Origin: Lampris incognitus
Taxonomy: Eukaryota; Chordata; Actinopteri; Lampriformes; Lampridae
Direction of reading: 5' to 3'
DNA length: 64,000 nucleotides
Assembly: GCF_029633865.1 (NCBI RefSeq)
Contig: NC_079212.1
Span: forward strand, 101,606,433 to 101,670,432
Part shown: positions 1 through 16,475 of the stretch, piece by piece
Numbering within the stretch: the first letter of the stretch is position 1
How the letters are laid out: the number at the start of each line of letters is the position of its first letter
Program-made: the position numbers and the translations under genes
The notes under the pieces: generated by a model
The model's database searches: none
What the model was told of the DNA's origin: nothing
What the model saw: only the letters and a program-made list of their open reading frames with translations

Positions 1-38
<38 letters not shown>
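1..38. repeat. (CA)n microsatellite at window edge
   Basis: An uninterrupted CA dinucleotide tract that continues off the left edge, so its full length is unknown. No coding role. Confidence 0.97.
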
Positions 39-4483
<4,445 letters not shown>

Positions 4484-4657
4484 CTCTCTCTCTTTCTTTT
4501 ATTTGCAGGGCTCCTGTCCTCTCTCTCTCTTTCCGCTAAGGTTAAGTACCAGTCCCCTACCCCGCTCTTAATAATAAAGACATAATGAGCCAATGCTACT
4601 GGCATAACTCTGACTCATAGGGAGGGGCGGGGCCTGAATGGCGGCACAGTAAAACAC

Positions 4658-5731
<1,074 letters not shown>

Positions 5732-6391
5732 TTTAAAGGGGCATTTAGTAATTTCCACTAGAATTCCAATATCATTCATTCAGCAATGTGTAGAACAACA
5801 AATGAACGCAAGTAAGGAGAGACATTGAACTAGGAAGGCAAGCATGTTTGTGAACAACTGCCATTTTCAAGCACCCTCAGCAGGTAACAGTTGTCTGTGA
5901 TCTCTCTATAGTTGCTCTATTGAAACTGCAAGCCACGACATAGGGTGTTAAACAACAGCGAAGACAACTAAGAGTACGTCCACATTAACACTGACAAATT
6001 TGAAAATGCTGTTTTTATCGCGGAAAAGGACATGACATTTTCTGTCAACGCTAGTGCATTCTGATAATTTTCAAAAAGCTCACCAACCACATTGAAATGC
6101 TGAAAAAAGCAGGAAAAAAAACGCAGAAAACTCTGCTACTGACCATGCACATGCAAGTGGATGAAATGCCAAAATGGAGAGAAAAAGAGGTGCTTTTGAA
6201 TTTATCCATGTGAGCGCCAATGTTCTCTCAGCTGGTTCGGCTCCTGTGTTTTTGAAAACAGAAATCTGTGAGCAAGGGGTATGTGAGTCATTTACTTTGT
6301 TTCAATCAGTGCCACTCAGTAACCCCAGCTGTTGTTTATGAGTTATATTTTGTTCCAGAAAAATACAAATATTACACACAACACCTTTAAA
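5732..6391. mobile_element. Candidate non-autonomous DNA element (weak)
   Basis: The segment opens with TTTAAAGGGGCATTTAGTAA and closes with an inverted CCTTTAAA preceded by an ATTAC-containing block. The outer 8 bases match perfectly and the match then decays. The interior (about 660 bp) has no coding frame. The shape fits a MITE, but I cannot define a convincing target duplication, so this is only a candidate. Confidence 0.25.
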
Positions 6392-6479
6392 CCTTTAAGC
6401 CTTGGTAAGGGTATACCTACTGAATTGGCTGGAAAAAATATTAATATATTTCTCTATCTGCCTTTTCTTCTACTCACTC

Positions 6480-6620
<141 letters not shown>

Positions 6621-6799
6621 AAGGAGGTTGCTTTCCAAAATAATAAGATTACAAAGTCTAAGGGGTGATCTTATTAAGAACAGGTACGAGAAGGGATGTT
6701 TGTGGGCAGCCAGAACATCCTGCTGAGTGCTCTGGAGGCTTAATGTTTGTTGATATAAGGGAAATGTTTTCATTAAACAGAATTTAGATCATTAAATAC

Positions 6800-7095
6800 T
6801 AATTCATTTATTCGTTCTCCAATTCAGGGTTACAGGGGGCTAAAGTCTATGCCAGTGGGCATTGGGCAGAAGGCAGGGAGACTCCCTGGACAGGCTATTG
6901 GCCCATTACATGACCAATACACAATTCTTTTGCCCATGATTCATATTTATGGGCAACTTAATGTGCATGTCTTTTGACTGTGGCAGGACAACAGAGCACC
7001 AGCAAGAAACCCATGCTTGCATGTAGAGAACATGCAACCTCCACACCAAAGGGCTGAGATCAAAAGGGCAGCGAGGAAACAGTGCCAACCACAAA
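6800..7095 (-). mobile_element. Old tRNA-derived SINE copy (diverged)
   Basis: Read on the minus strand, the segment follows the body of a common fish SINE. It has a block corresponding to TTTGCATGTTCTC-type sequence (here GGTTGCATGTTCTC), then AAAGACATGCA-like sequence, a spacer, and the GGACAGG and GGGCAGAAGG-type blocks of the distal half. It is strongly diverged and its tRNA head is unclear. The same distal module occurs in fresher form at 31756-31972. Confidence 0.5.
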
Positions 7096-9862
7096 ACTTT
7101 ACGGCCTCCCCTCATATAACACTAAAACTCCATATGCTATATACAACATTCAGCACCAGCATATCAGAGCAAACAAAAACCTGCCCTCTCACTTCGTGTT
7201 CTTAAAAATTCTTTCTTTCAGATCGGTTTGGTGTAAATATTGAGTTTTACAGTGTAGGGCTATTTTATTAACATTAGCAGCGTATTCAGTTTGGTAGGAG
7301 CTATTTCTTCGATCTGTCGAGTGACCTAAATCCATGCATTATTAGCTTGCTAGCTATCCTGCTAACGCTAGCTACCGCACCGATGCAGTAACATGCACAC
7401 GCGGCCGGACCGGCTTCCAAAACGAAGAACAGGGAGACTGGGATTGCAACACACCAACAGGGAGAGTGGCTTCATTCTCTACTCAGGACGCCATCACTCC
7501 ACCATCTCTTTACATATGCTGCTATATTAACATTTGAAATCTCGTATTTAGCGCCTTTAAAATAAGAATGAAACTCCTCTTGAAAATGAGTTTTGACAAT
7601 GTCACACTAACATTCTCAACTGAAGCTGATCTAGGCAGGCTAGAACCTTCTCTTGACACGGTAGCTCTTGAAGGGTCTCATGATTCAGCGTTGGGGGAAT
7701 GTGCATTATGTCGCTGTGTTTCAGTGAGCATGAAACATGTATGTGTTTAAGCAAACCTATGGACCGTGTGAGTTTATTTATGTGTGTTTCGCAATATAAA
7801 ATGCTGCTGTCTCAGATGGTTGTCCCTTGCACAAATCTGTAAATTTACACAAAATTGATGGTGTCTGTAAACTGTGAACACATAACATGGTGGGACCATG
7901 AACCCATGGAGTTTGTGAAGAATGGTGGTTGTGGTGGCACACCTGGACTGCTCAGTGCTGCGACACATGCACAACGGAAGACAGAAAGATAGTGTAGATA
8001 GTGAGACTAAGACTTAAATGTAAGCATTATTTTCTGTCATAACTGTTAAATCGGTAGAAACTACTACATGGAGGCTTAGAAGGAAGAAATATACACAACT
8101 ATGTGTACATTAAACGGATCTAATTGGACCGGTCAACGTGATTTTAAAGGAGTGCTGGTAACTCACAATGAGCTTAGTTAGTCATTTTTTCTTTTGGCTG
8201 TCCTGCAAATTACAAACACAGACATTAGGACAAATCAAGTTGCAGAGGAATCATCAGCACGTATGGAAGCGCAGCAGCTGAAGGTATTTGTTTTATAAGA
8301 TTACTTATGCACTGCAGTGCGTCAATGTCAAGCCATAAATCAAGCTGAAAACATCAAGACTTTGGCTGGAATGTATTGCCCTCCTTCTCTGGCCACTGGA
8401 CACCTTTTCCAGTCTGTCTTTGGTTTGGTATCACTTCTTATAACTCATCCCCTGAGCAACCTGCTGTAGCTGGTTCAGTCATCAATGTCGAGTACTGGTT
8501 GCCTGTTTTGGTTGGTTATTTGCCAGAAAAAAAAGGCTACCTGATGTTTGCCAAACAGTTGAACCCATCAGAATGATCAAATGATTTTTAAGGTTTCAGT
8601 AAGCACATATCTCTCTTTTGGATACCAATAAGAAACAACACTTGTCTTTTGCATAGTTCGTACCACATGAACAACGTCACGGCAGTTTTGACCGTCTAAA
8701 TCAACACCTAATAATATAGTTATTGAACTGCTATCAATTACTCTTTTTTTGTTGCAAATTTTCTAACATTTTATAATGGTGATATTCAGTTGCAATGATA
8801 TCTTGCATTCAACATCATCTGCTCTCACCTTTCCAGGGCAAAAATATTTTAACGCTTAATTTCAATGTTCATATCAAAAACATCACATTTGATGTCAATA
8901 CCTTTACCCAGTCTTGATATCATTAAAAGGACTATCTGCTCATTTGGGTTCGCAGTCATTGCTCTGAATTCAACATTAGGCAAGTAAATTATCAACAATA
9001 TCAGAAGTAACATAGGAAACTTTTCCTGGCAAAACCGTAAAAAATATAACTCTCTAAAAATACCTGACTTGAGTGTCAATGCTATCACGAACATCAACCG
9101 TAAATATAAAAAATATCACAAACGGCAGTTTTGATTTTTTTTTCGGTCTGGTTTTAATAAGTTACAAACAGAATCTCCTGTCAACACATTCCTGTGTCAA
9201 TTTAATGACATATCAACTCTGCATCAAGAAAATTATCAAATGAAAATATCAAAATGTAAAAGATTTTTTTTTCTCTCGTATGAATCAAAGTTGTATTCTG
9301 GATGTATAGGCCTTAAGATGAGGAGGCCGGCTGCCTTTTTTTTGTGTGTGTGTAACATTGCTGTTTGGCAGCGGAGGAATGAGTGTATTAACCCAAAGGG
9401 AGCGGGGCATTCTTGAGGGCCCCCTTTCCTGCAATCATTTGAAAATTCCCAGCTGAAAAACAGCTGATAAATACTGACACAAACTGAGGCTCACCATAAT
9501 ATTGTCAAGCAAGCCGATGTCCAACAAAAGACACGGTGAACCACTTTCCCCAGCGAGCTTGGCCTGAAATAAACAATAACAACAAAAAAGAAAAAAGAAA
9601 AAAGAAAAAAAGTAAGTTATGCTAACGTTATCCCTGCATTTATTGTTGAATGGTTCAGCACTATATAAAACACATAATCGCCCCAAATGTCTCTTTCACA
9701 CTCACAAGGCCTCGCTACATCAAAACACAGCTTGATCACAACACACTTATAAGCCGAACAGTCAACGACTGAAAACATGCAACATGTATTCAAACGTACA
9801 GTACACACTGTGCTCAAACTTCATACATACGAAACAGGCGGCATAGACAGCACAGAAACAAC
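7096..9862. other. No recognisable gene
   Basis: About 2.8 kb with only short anonymous frames. Sequence around 7330-7480 is richer in CpG and GCTAGC-type motifs than its surroundings, but no start codon with a long frame follows it. Poly-T and poly-A runs lie near 9135, 9265 and 9600. I assign nothing. Confidence 0.5.
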
Positions 9863-9944
9863 ACCCCCACACACACACCCAAACACCCCCCCCCACACAC
9901 ACACACACACCCCAAACACCCCCCCCCACACACACACACACACA
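9863..9944. repeat. Tandem C-rich/CA repeat
   Basis: Two or more tandem units of about 40 bp, each made of a CA run, an AAACA interruption and a run of eight or nine C. The antisense Cys-Val-Gly frame is an artefact. Confidence 0.85.
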
Positions 9945-10030
9945 GTAAAAAACAGACATGGAGTTATGTTATAACCTTAGGAGACTATAAACATGACAGG
10001 AAGCAATGAAAACATTATAAACCAACTGCA

Positions 10031-10177
<147 letters not shown>

Positions 10178-10297
10178 TTTCACGGGTGACAGCAAGTGGT
10201 TTGTTAGTCTCTGAGAAGGTTTACTGTCTCAGTCACTACGTTTACCATTAGCGGGATTAGTGGGCAGCAATTTCAGGCATTTCACATTGCTGCTGGA

Positions 10298-10951
10298 ATG
10301 GAAAACAACAAAATATGTCACCATAATTATGCAGACGACACACAGATTTACATAACCATATCACCAGGGGCCTATAATCCCATACAAGCACTGAGTCAGT
10401 GCATGGAACAAATCAACGATTGGATGTCTCAGATTTTCCTTCAATTAAACAAAGATAAAACTCAAGTAATTGTCTTCGGAGCCAAGGAGGAACGATCAAA
10501 AGTCAGCACTCGACTACAATCGGTAATGTTAAAATCCACAAGACAAGCCAGAAATCTGGGTGTAGTCATAAACTCAGCCCTGAATTTATATAGCCACATT
10601 AAAATAAGTACAAAGTCTGCCTAATATCACCTGAAGAAAATATCAAGAATTAAAGGATTTATGTCTCAGCTGGATTTGGAAAAACCTGTCCATGCTTTTA
10701 TCTTCAGTCGACTCGACTACTGTAACGGCGTCATTACAGGTCTCTCTAAAACATGGATCAAACAGCTACAGCTGATTCAGAACGCTGCTGCTCGAGTCCT
10801 CACTAAGACCAAAAAGGTGGCTCACATCACTCCAGCCCTGGGGTTTTTACACCGGCTTTCTGTCCGCCAAAGAATTAATATTAAAACTCTGCTCTTGGTT
10901 TATAAAGTACTGAATGGTTTAGGGCCAAAATACTGTAACGTGCATGGATAA
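10298..10951 (+). pseudogene. L2-like LINE reverse transcriptase, 5'-truncated
   Basis: C-terminal part of a non-LTR retrotransposon reverse transcriptase. The palm motif YADDTQIY is near the start, followed by the INDWM and LNKDKTQV thumb-proximal blocks. The C-terminal stretch has SRLDYCNG, LQLIQNAAARVL, the block around HITPALGFLHRL and LLLVYKVLNGL. This layout is characteristic of teleost L2/Jockey-type LINEs. One in-frame TAA at 10622-10624 splits an otherwise continuous frame of about 218 codons. The 5' side, with the endonuclease and most of the RT, is absent, as expected of incomplete reverse transcription. The copy cannot make an active enzyme. Confidence 0.85.
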
Positions 10952-10967
10952 GTAGACACGCTGGTCA

Positions 10968-11130
10968 TTGATTAATGGGTTGGACCCTTTAGTCGACTGG
11001 TTAACGTTGTCGCTTGCGGAGTGGAAAACACGGGTTCGCGTCCCGGATGTGGCGGTTCCCGTCTGCCCCCCCGAATTCGCTACAATATCTTTCAGATCTA
11101 CTGCTAGCTACACTATTAATGAAGAAATAC
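10968..11130 (+). mobile_element. tRNA-like SINE head, short copy
   Basis: Sequence from about 10975 has tRNA-like internal promoter elements: an A-box-like TAGTCGACTGG, then a B-box-like GGTTCGCGTCC about 45 bases later. A non-tRNA body of about 80 bp follows. It sits between the LINE fragment and SINE-A copy 1 and differs from the SINE-A head. I cannot name the family. Confidence 0.45.
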
Positions 11131-11135
11131 CCTGT

Positions 11136-11592
11136 GGGCGTCCGGGTAGCATAGCGGTCTATCCCGTTGCCTACCAGCACGGGGATCGCCGGTTCGAATC
11201 CCCGTGTTATCTCCGGCTTGGTCAGGTGTCCCTACAGGAGCTATTGGACGTGTCCGTAGGTTGGAAGCCGGATGTGGGTATGTGTCGTGGTCGCTGCACT
11301 AGCGCCTCTTCTGGTCTATTGGGGCGCCTGTTCGAGGGAACTGGGGGGGAATAGCGTGATCCTCCCACGCGCTAGGTCCCCCTGGCGAAACTCCTCACTG
11401 TCAAGTGAGAAGAAGCGGCTGGCGACTCCACATGTATCGGAGGAGGTACGTGGTAGTCTGCAGCCCTCTCCGGATCGGCAGAGGGGGTGGAGTCGCGATC
11501 GGGACAGCTCGGAAGAGTGGGGTAATTGGCCGGATACAATTGGGGAGAAAAGGTGGGAAAAAAATCTGGAAAAAACAAAACAAAACCTGCGG
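11136..11592 (+). mobile_element. SINE-A copy 1, full length (about 440 bp)
   Basis: The most complete of six copies of one SINE family in this window (here called SINE-A). It has a tRNA-like head with A and B boxes, then a body of about 330 bp. The body blocks include GCGAAACTCCTCACTGTCA, CTCCACATGTATCGGAGGAG, CGGATCGGCAGAGGGGGTGG and GGGGTAATTGGCC. It ends in ACAATTGGGGAGAAAAGG and an A-rich tail. SINEs carry no protein and depend on a LINE reverse transcriptase. The open frames inside it on both strands are not genes. Sister copies lie at 20698, 29463, 32966, 41050 and 52586. Confidence 0.9.
11147..11201 (+). promoter_or_regulatory. Internal RNA polymerase III promoter (A and B boxes)
   Basis: TAGCATAGCGG at 11147-11157 fits the A-box consensus, and GGTTCGAATCC at 11191-11201 is a perfect B box. 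The spacing is tRNA-like. Of the SINE-A copies, only this one keeps both boxes clearly. Confidence 0.85.
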
Positions 11593-13060
11593 TTCATATA
11601 ATGGATGGATGGATAATATTAATTTAACTGACACCCACTAACACCCTGAAGAGTTTTACTTCAAATGATAAAGTGAAAGTTATCAAAGAATTCAAATCGT
11701 TTAGTTTCACTCAGAGCCTATAACTATGATTTAGAAATGACAACTCGTGATTGTTTTTATGTGAAGAAAACAACAACCACAACAACAACAACTGTATTTG
11801 TGACCTTATTTCTAAGCCCTGTTTCCCTTTATTTAGGGTCTGAATTTGAAAGGTGGCTCTCCCGACTCATATTTGGAAAGATGATCGCTGCACAATTATG
11901 GCTTTGAATTTCAGCTAACACAAAAATTAGGTGGAATAGCAATTATGCCCAAAAACATCTGACCCGGTGCTTCTACATGGACACTGGCGGCAGCATTGTT
12001 TGAGTGTAAATGTTATTATTGACTCTCTTTTGCTTGTGAAATCTAATTCATTTTGAAGACAACATTCCCAATCTGATTTGCATGAACAAGTCGCCCACGT
12101 ATGATTAGCTCCCAACAGTAAAACAGGTTAAATGGAGAAAGGAATACTTGGAAGGGTGTTTTCTGCTTCTGTTGATAATGTGTATAGATTTGAAGTTTAA
12201 ATCCTGCTCAGATCGACCCTTCCTATATTCTGTCATCTTTAAGGAGTAGATTAGAAGAAAAAAATAAAAAAATAAACTGAAAGGAGAGCAAAATCCATTC
12301 CTTGCTTCATTCCTGTTTTTCCTATTTACATCTTTGTTGCCTTTGCCCCTGTTGAATTTTTCTGCTTTTACCTTTCTCTCTTTCTTTCTCGTCTTTCTTT
12401 CTTCGTTACGGCCATTTCAACTTCAACTTATTTGTTTGCCCCCCCACCCACCCACCCACCCACCCACCCTTCTTCTCCATCACTTTTGTTCCGTGAATAT
12501 CTTCCCTCGCATTCATCCCTCACTTCTTCTATGCATCAAATCAACTACACCACACGAGGGGACGGAGAGAAAGATGCACACATAAGCGGGATGGAAGGAA
12601 GAATTTAAAAGAGAACTTCAGTATTTCCAGCCATTCCTCATTTTATTGCTCCTGTTCCTGCCGCCCTCCCCCCTATTGTTTCCTCTTCTTCTCTATTGCG
12701 CTCTCTTCTCACTCATGGAAAATTAATTAACTTCCCTGTAGGTGCACCCCTGTTAACAAAAGCTAGAGTAATTATTTTAATTTACTGAAAGAATAAAAAA
12801 CACACGGCAGGTGAGTTACTTTGATCTTTTATTCAGAATCATGCCTTTTTCAAGATGTGGAAATGAACTGACTTGAATCACCACTGGCAGATGATTGTAG
12901 AGAAATTTCCCCAGCTCCAAAGTTGAATGTCCTGTAATTCTAAACAAAAACTCAGTGTAAGTGTAGCCTCGCACAACCGGCCTTAAATGTTGGGAGTTCA
13001 GTTTTCGCTCATGTGAGGTACTGCATTGAGACTCAGTGGCGCCGGACCACCAGAGAACTA
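11593..13060. other. No recognisable gene; small (CCCA)n tract
   Basis: About 1.5 kb with no recognisable family. A CCCA tetranucleotide run lies at about 12440-12468 within a pyrimidine-rich stretch. A minus-strand frame of 98 codons at 12816-13112 overlaps the next element's end and matches nothing I know. Confidence 0.5.
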
Positions 13061-13068
13061 CGGGGAGT

Positions 13069-13902
13069 AGGGGTGGGAATCTTTCCGAATCCCACGATTC
13101 GATTCGATTCAAGAGGATCCCTGATTCAAAATGGTCGATTCTCGATTTGGTACATAGGGGTGCTAACTTCGCGCTAAGAAAGGCGGTGTGCCAAGTTATG
13201 GTGCGAAAGCAGACTAAAGTGTGTACGAGATTATGTAGTTTTTACCATTGGAAAAAGTTATATCAGTTGTTTGCAATAATGTGAACACACAAAGGCAAAC
13301 CCAACCTTTCTCAGTAAAAAAACAAAACAAAAAAAACCGACGCGATGGTTTGTCGTACTTTGGCTCAAATGTCTGGATCATAAATGTAAAGCCCTCATTG
13401 TCGACTACGTTGTAGGATCGCAGGTGTTTTGAAACGAAACAGGTGATGGATCTGTTTTTTTTTTTTTTTTTGCCCGTTCGGAAGTGGCTGGTAGTTTGGT
13501 GAAGTGGTGCAGTGTGCGTTGGCTGTTTGTTAATGCTGCAGGAGGTCGTTGTTCCACTTCTTTCAACTCTGAGTGAAGGCGTATGACGTCAGACGTCACC
13601 TAACATTTGTAGTGTTCCCCAAATACGTTACTTTCGTTTTGCAAATCTTGCATATTGAACGAGTCATGTCAAGCTCCTTCTTCCCCGGGAGATTGTAAAA
13701 TCCAAAATGACGCCCAAACGCGTGTTTTCCGGAAGCCGGAACAGGTGCGCGACAAGTCAACATTGCCAGCAGCGAGGAGGCTACTGAAGACTGAAAAAAA
13801 AACGTTTTTAAAAATCATTTTTTTTTGGAATTTGTGAATCTATTCAGAATCGTAGAAGTTAAGAATCACGATTCTTACGTGAGTCGATTCCCCCCCACCC
13901 CT
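13069..13902. mobile_element. hAT-like non-autonomous element, 834 bp
   Basis: The left end AGGGGTGGGAATC (13069-13081) is mirrored by a right end that reads GATTCCCCCCCACCCCT. Subterminal GATTCGATTC and AATCACGATTC blocks also face each other. The flanking octamers CGGGGAGT (13061-13068) and CGGAGAGG (13903-13910) agree at six of eight bases, as expected for a decayed 8-bp duplication. The interior has no transposase frame. Assignment to hAT rests on the 8-bp duplication and is tentative. Confidence 0.6.
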
Positions 13903-13911
13903 CGGAGAGGG

Positions 13912-14011
13912 TCTGGATGATACGACCCCGAGGTGAGCTGTAACTGAGATACGACAACAATGGCGGCGCTAGGAGAGGTTAGCGTCGATGTTGCTGCAGA
14001 ATTAGTTTCAT

Positions 14012-14013
<2 letters not shown>
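13912..14013 (+). other. Exon-like fragment with strong start codon
   Basis: CpG-rich sequence between the hAT-like element and the LINE holds an ATG at 13960 in a good Kozak context (ACAACAATGG). It opens MAALGEVSVDVAAELVS and stops at TAA 14011-14013, where the (CA)n tract begins. ATGGCGGCG openings are typical of vertebrate housekeeping first exons, so this may be the debris of a host first exon. It could equally be transposon sequence. No downstream exon is visible. Confidence 0.2.
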
Positions 14014-14059
<46 letters not shown>

Positions 14060-14063
14060 ACAC
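14014..14063. repeat. (CA)n microsatellite at LINE 3' end
   Basis: The tract directly abuts the 3' untranslated end of the minus-strand LINE, where it reads as (TG)n. It is probably the tail of that insertion. Confidence 0.9.
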
Positions 14064-14505
14064 GCTTGCTTGCTTGCTGGTTGTCCATCGTGCCCGATGA
14101 TGACCATCTTCTTCTATTTGTGGGTCCTTTGGTGGCTGAATAGTCCGATCCTGGATGCACAGTTGCGGTTGCAGACCGGGCATGTAAAAGTGGTGCTGGA
14201 GGGGGTAGTGGTAGCTTTGCGAGCATGCCTCTTTGCACGCTTTGCTACACGGTGTTGTGTGCGCTGGTTTTCCATGTACTTCACTCCCTCTGAGATGTGA
14301 GAGCGCCAGGTTGTGTGGCAAAAAGCAAGTTCCTCCAAAGAAGAGGGGTTGATCTGACATCTTTTTAGTGTGGTCTTCATTTGGTCTTTGAACCGCTTCT
14401 TCTGCCCACCAGCAGTGCGTTGACCAAGGCGTAGTTGGCCGTAGAGGACTTTTCATGGGAGTCGTTCGCTGGGCATGCGAATAACATGCCCAAGCCACCT
14501 GAGTT
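14064..14505 (-). pseudogene. LINE reverse transcriptase, C-terminal half (3' piece)
   Basis: Continuation of the reverse transcriptase ORF at 18944-19716, split by insertion of Gypsy-A. Across the insertion the frame continues exactly: the upstream piece ends in a His-His-Gln-Leu block and this one resumes with Arg-Trp-Leu-Gly-His. A TGA replaces a codon after PSERLP. The C terminus has CPVCNRNC and a GLFSHQRTH block, a CCHH zinc-finger-like tail seen in endonuclease-reverse transcriptases of fish LINEs. The clade is not certain. A short untranslated stretch then leads into the (TG)n tract. Confidence 0.8.
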
Positions 14506-14715
14506 TGTAATGTCCGTAGACGCCTTGTCTTACTGACATAAGAATAATTCAAGAACGAGCCGACTTCGTAGGTTCTTAACTGTGTAGCTTTTACTAGCGT
14601 TCATCCGACATACAACCTTCATAACATGCGCTTCCAACTTCCTGTATACGTCACACGCACTGCACGTACACCCGTGAGTAGGTCAAGTTAAACACGTGAC
14701 CTTTCATTCATTACA
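14506..14715 (-). repeat. Gypsy-A 3' LTR
   Basis: A 210-bp direct repeat of 18729-18938. The only difference I find is one C/G change (TAGCGTTCAT here, TAGGGTTCAT in the other). It starts TGTAATG and ends CATTACA. For the minus-strand element this is the downstream LTR. Confidence 0.97.
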
Positions 14716-14726
14716 TCTCCCCCTCT
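14716..14726 (-). promoter_or_regulatory. Polypurine tract of Gypsy-A
   Basis: On the minus strand AGAGGGGGAGA abuts the 3' LTR directly. This is the expected primer for plus-strand DNA synthesis. Confidence 0.85.
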
Positions 14727-14841
14727 AAGATTATTTTCTAAACATTTCTCTGAACATTTACTGCCAACAATTTTAACCTGTATATCACCCCCCTTTTCAC
14801 AAAAAATAAAAAATCCCCCACAATACACAAGTCTATACGCC

Positions 14842-16475
14842 TCACAAATCCAGCCGGATTGCAGGCTTGCTCACCCTGCCAGAGCGAGTAACATATGGTG
14901 TGGAAGTTGGCATTTCTGCTGCTCGGGACTCATCCGTGTTTCCACTCTCCCCTGGAGTGACATGGTCAGGATCCCTGCTGACAAAGGTGAGTGTTTTGGG
15001 TGTGGCCAACAGGTGGCGCCTGTTCCTTCTGTAATGTTCACCTTGAGCTGTCTCCACTATGTAGGATCTGGGAGTGGAGCTCTGACTGTGAACAACTGCT
15101 GGCATTGTCCATGTTTTCTGTCCATCAAGTTTGGTGAGTACTGCGTCACCCGAGTTCAGTGGGCGCAGTGTCCGCACGCCGTTCCTGCGGTTGTAGTAGA
15201 AAGCCTGCCTCGATTTGGCTGCGGCGTCAGCGGTTTTGATCAGTTCCTCTTTAGGCCAGGCCGGTTTCAGGTTATGCTGCAATGTGGGTAAGGTGGTTCT
15301 GATTCTCCTACCCATGAGCAATTCCGCTGGACTGGCTCCAGTGGAAGAAGAGGGCGTAGCTCTGTATGTCAACAGGACGAGGAGAGGGTCTTCCTGCCTT
15401 AATATGCTTTTGGCTATCTGAACAGCCCTCTCTGCCTGTCCATTACTCTGGGGGTAGTGTGGGCTTGAAGTCACATGGATGAAATCATAATCCTCACTGA
15501 ACCTCCTCATCTCTTCTGAAACTAGCTGTGGCCCATTATCGCTAACTACAATTTCAGGGATACCAAAACGTGCAAATGTAGCCTTCAGCCTAGCTACAAC
15601 CTGACTGCTAGTAGTTGTTGGTAGATTTAGGATCTCCAAAAACCTGGAATAATAGTCAGACACTATCAAGTAGTTTTGCTTTTTGTACTCACACAGGTCT
15701 ATGCCAACTTTCTGCCATGGTCTGGATGGGAGCTCACTTGACATTAAAGGCTCTTTTCTCTGTGTGTTCTTGTGTTCTCTGCAGAATTGACATTGCTGTA
15801 TCTTTGTTGTAATGTGCTCTGTCATTTTGGGCCACCACACTGACTGGCTAGCTCTCTCTCTGCACTTAACTATCCCCTGGTGCCCGTCGTGTATTCTGTC
15901 TAAGATCACCTCCCTCATCTCTGTGGGAATGACGATACGACTGCCTCTGATGACTAAACCATCTACCTCAGATAACTCCCCTCTCACCTGATAAAAGTCT
16001 CTGACTGTCTCCGGCACTTTATCGACATACTCAGGCCAGCCGTGTCTGATGAAGCCCAACACTGTCTGGAGCTGCAGATCCCCATCCGTGCTCTGTTTTA
16101 TCTCCTGCATCCTTTGAGGTGTGGCAGGCACCTGGCACACGATGGCATCAATGTGCGCTGCAACATCATCATGAGAAGCACCATCTCCGTAGCACTGCTC
16201 TGGGCCTCTGGAGAGTGCGTCAGCCACAGCTAAAGTTTTGCCTGGTGCGTATTCAGCCACTGCATTGAAACACATCAGCCTCATTAACAGTCTCTGGCAC
16301 CTAATGGGCACATTATCCAAGTCTTTGCTGTTCATGAGAGGCACTAGTGGTTTATGATCGGTGACAAGTCTGAAATTGTCAAGCCCAAACAAGTACTTCT
16401 CGAACCTTTCACATGCCCAGACGCTGGCTAAGCACTCTTTCTCGATCTGTGCGTACCTTGTCTCTGCGTCACTCA
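14842..16475 (-). CDS. Gypsy-A Pol, RNase H end plus integrase (frameshifted from gag-pol)
   Basis: Second half of the Gypsy-A polyprotein. The longest ATG frame runs 16392-14842 (516 residues), but homology extends upstream to the frameshift. It starts in the RNase H tail (TDHKPLVPLM, then the ADALSR motif). Integrase follows, with an HHCC zinc domain (His168, His171, Cys201, Cys204). The catalytic Asp232, Asp285 and Glu321 are spaced D-x35-E. The C-terminal tail is basic and Ser/Thr-rich. Integrase inserts the cDNA into the host chromosome. All catalytic residues are present, so the only visible lesion is the upstream frameshift. Confidence 0.92.

Noticed and set aside
11272..11641. Several overlapping frames of 70-110 codons
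   Set aside because: They all lie in SINE-A, which is non-coding; similar frames recur in other SINE-A copies.
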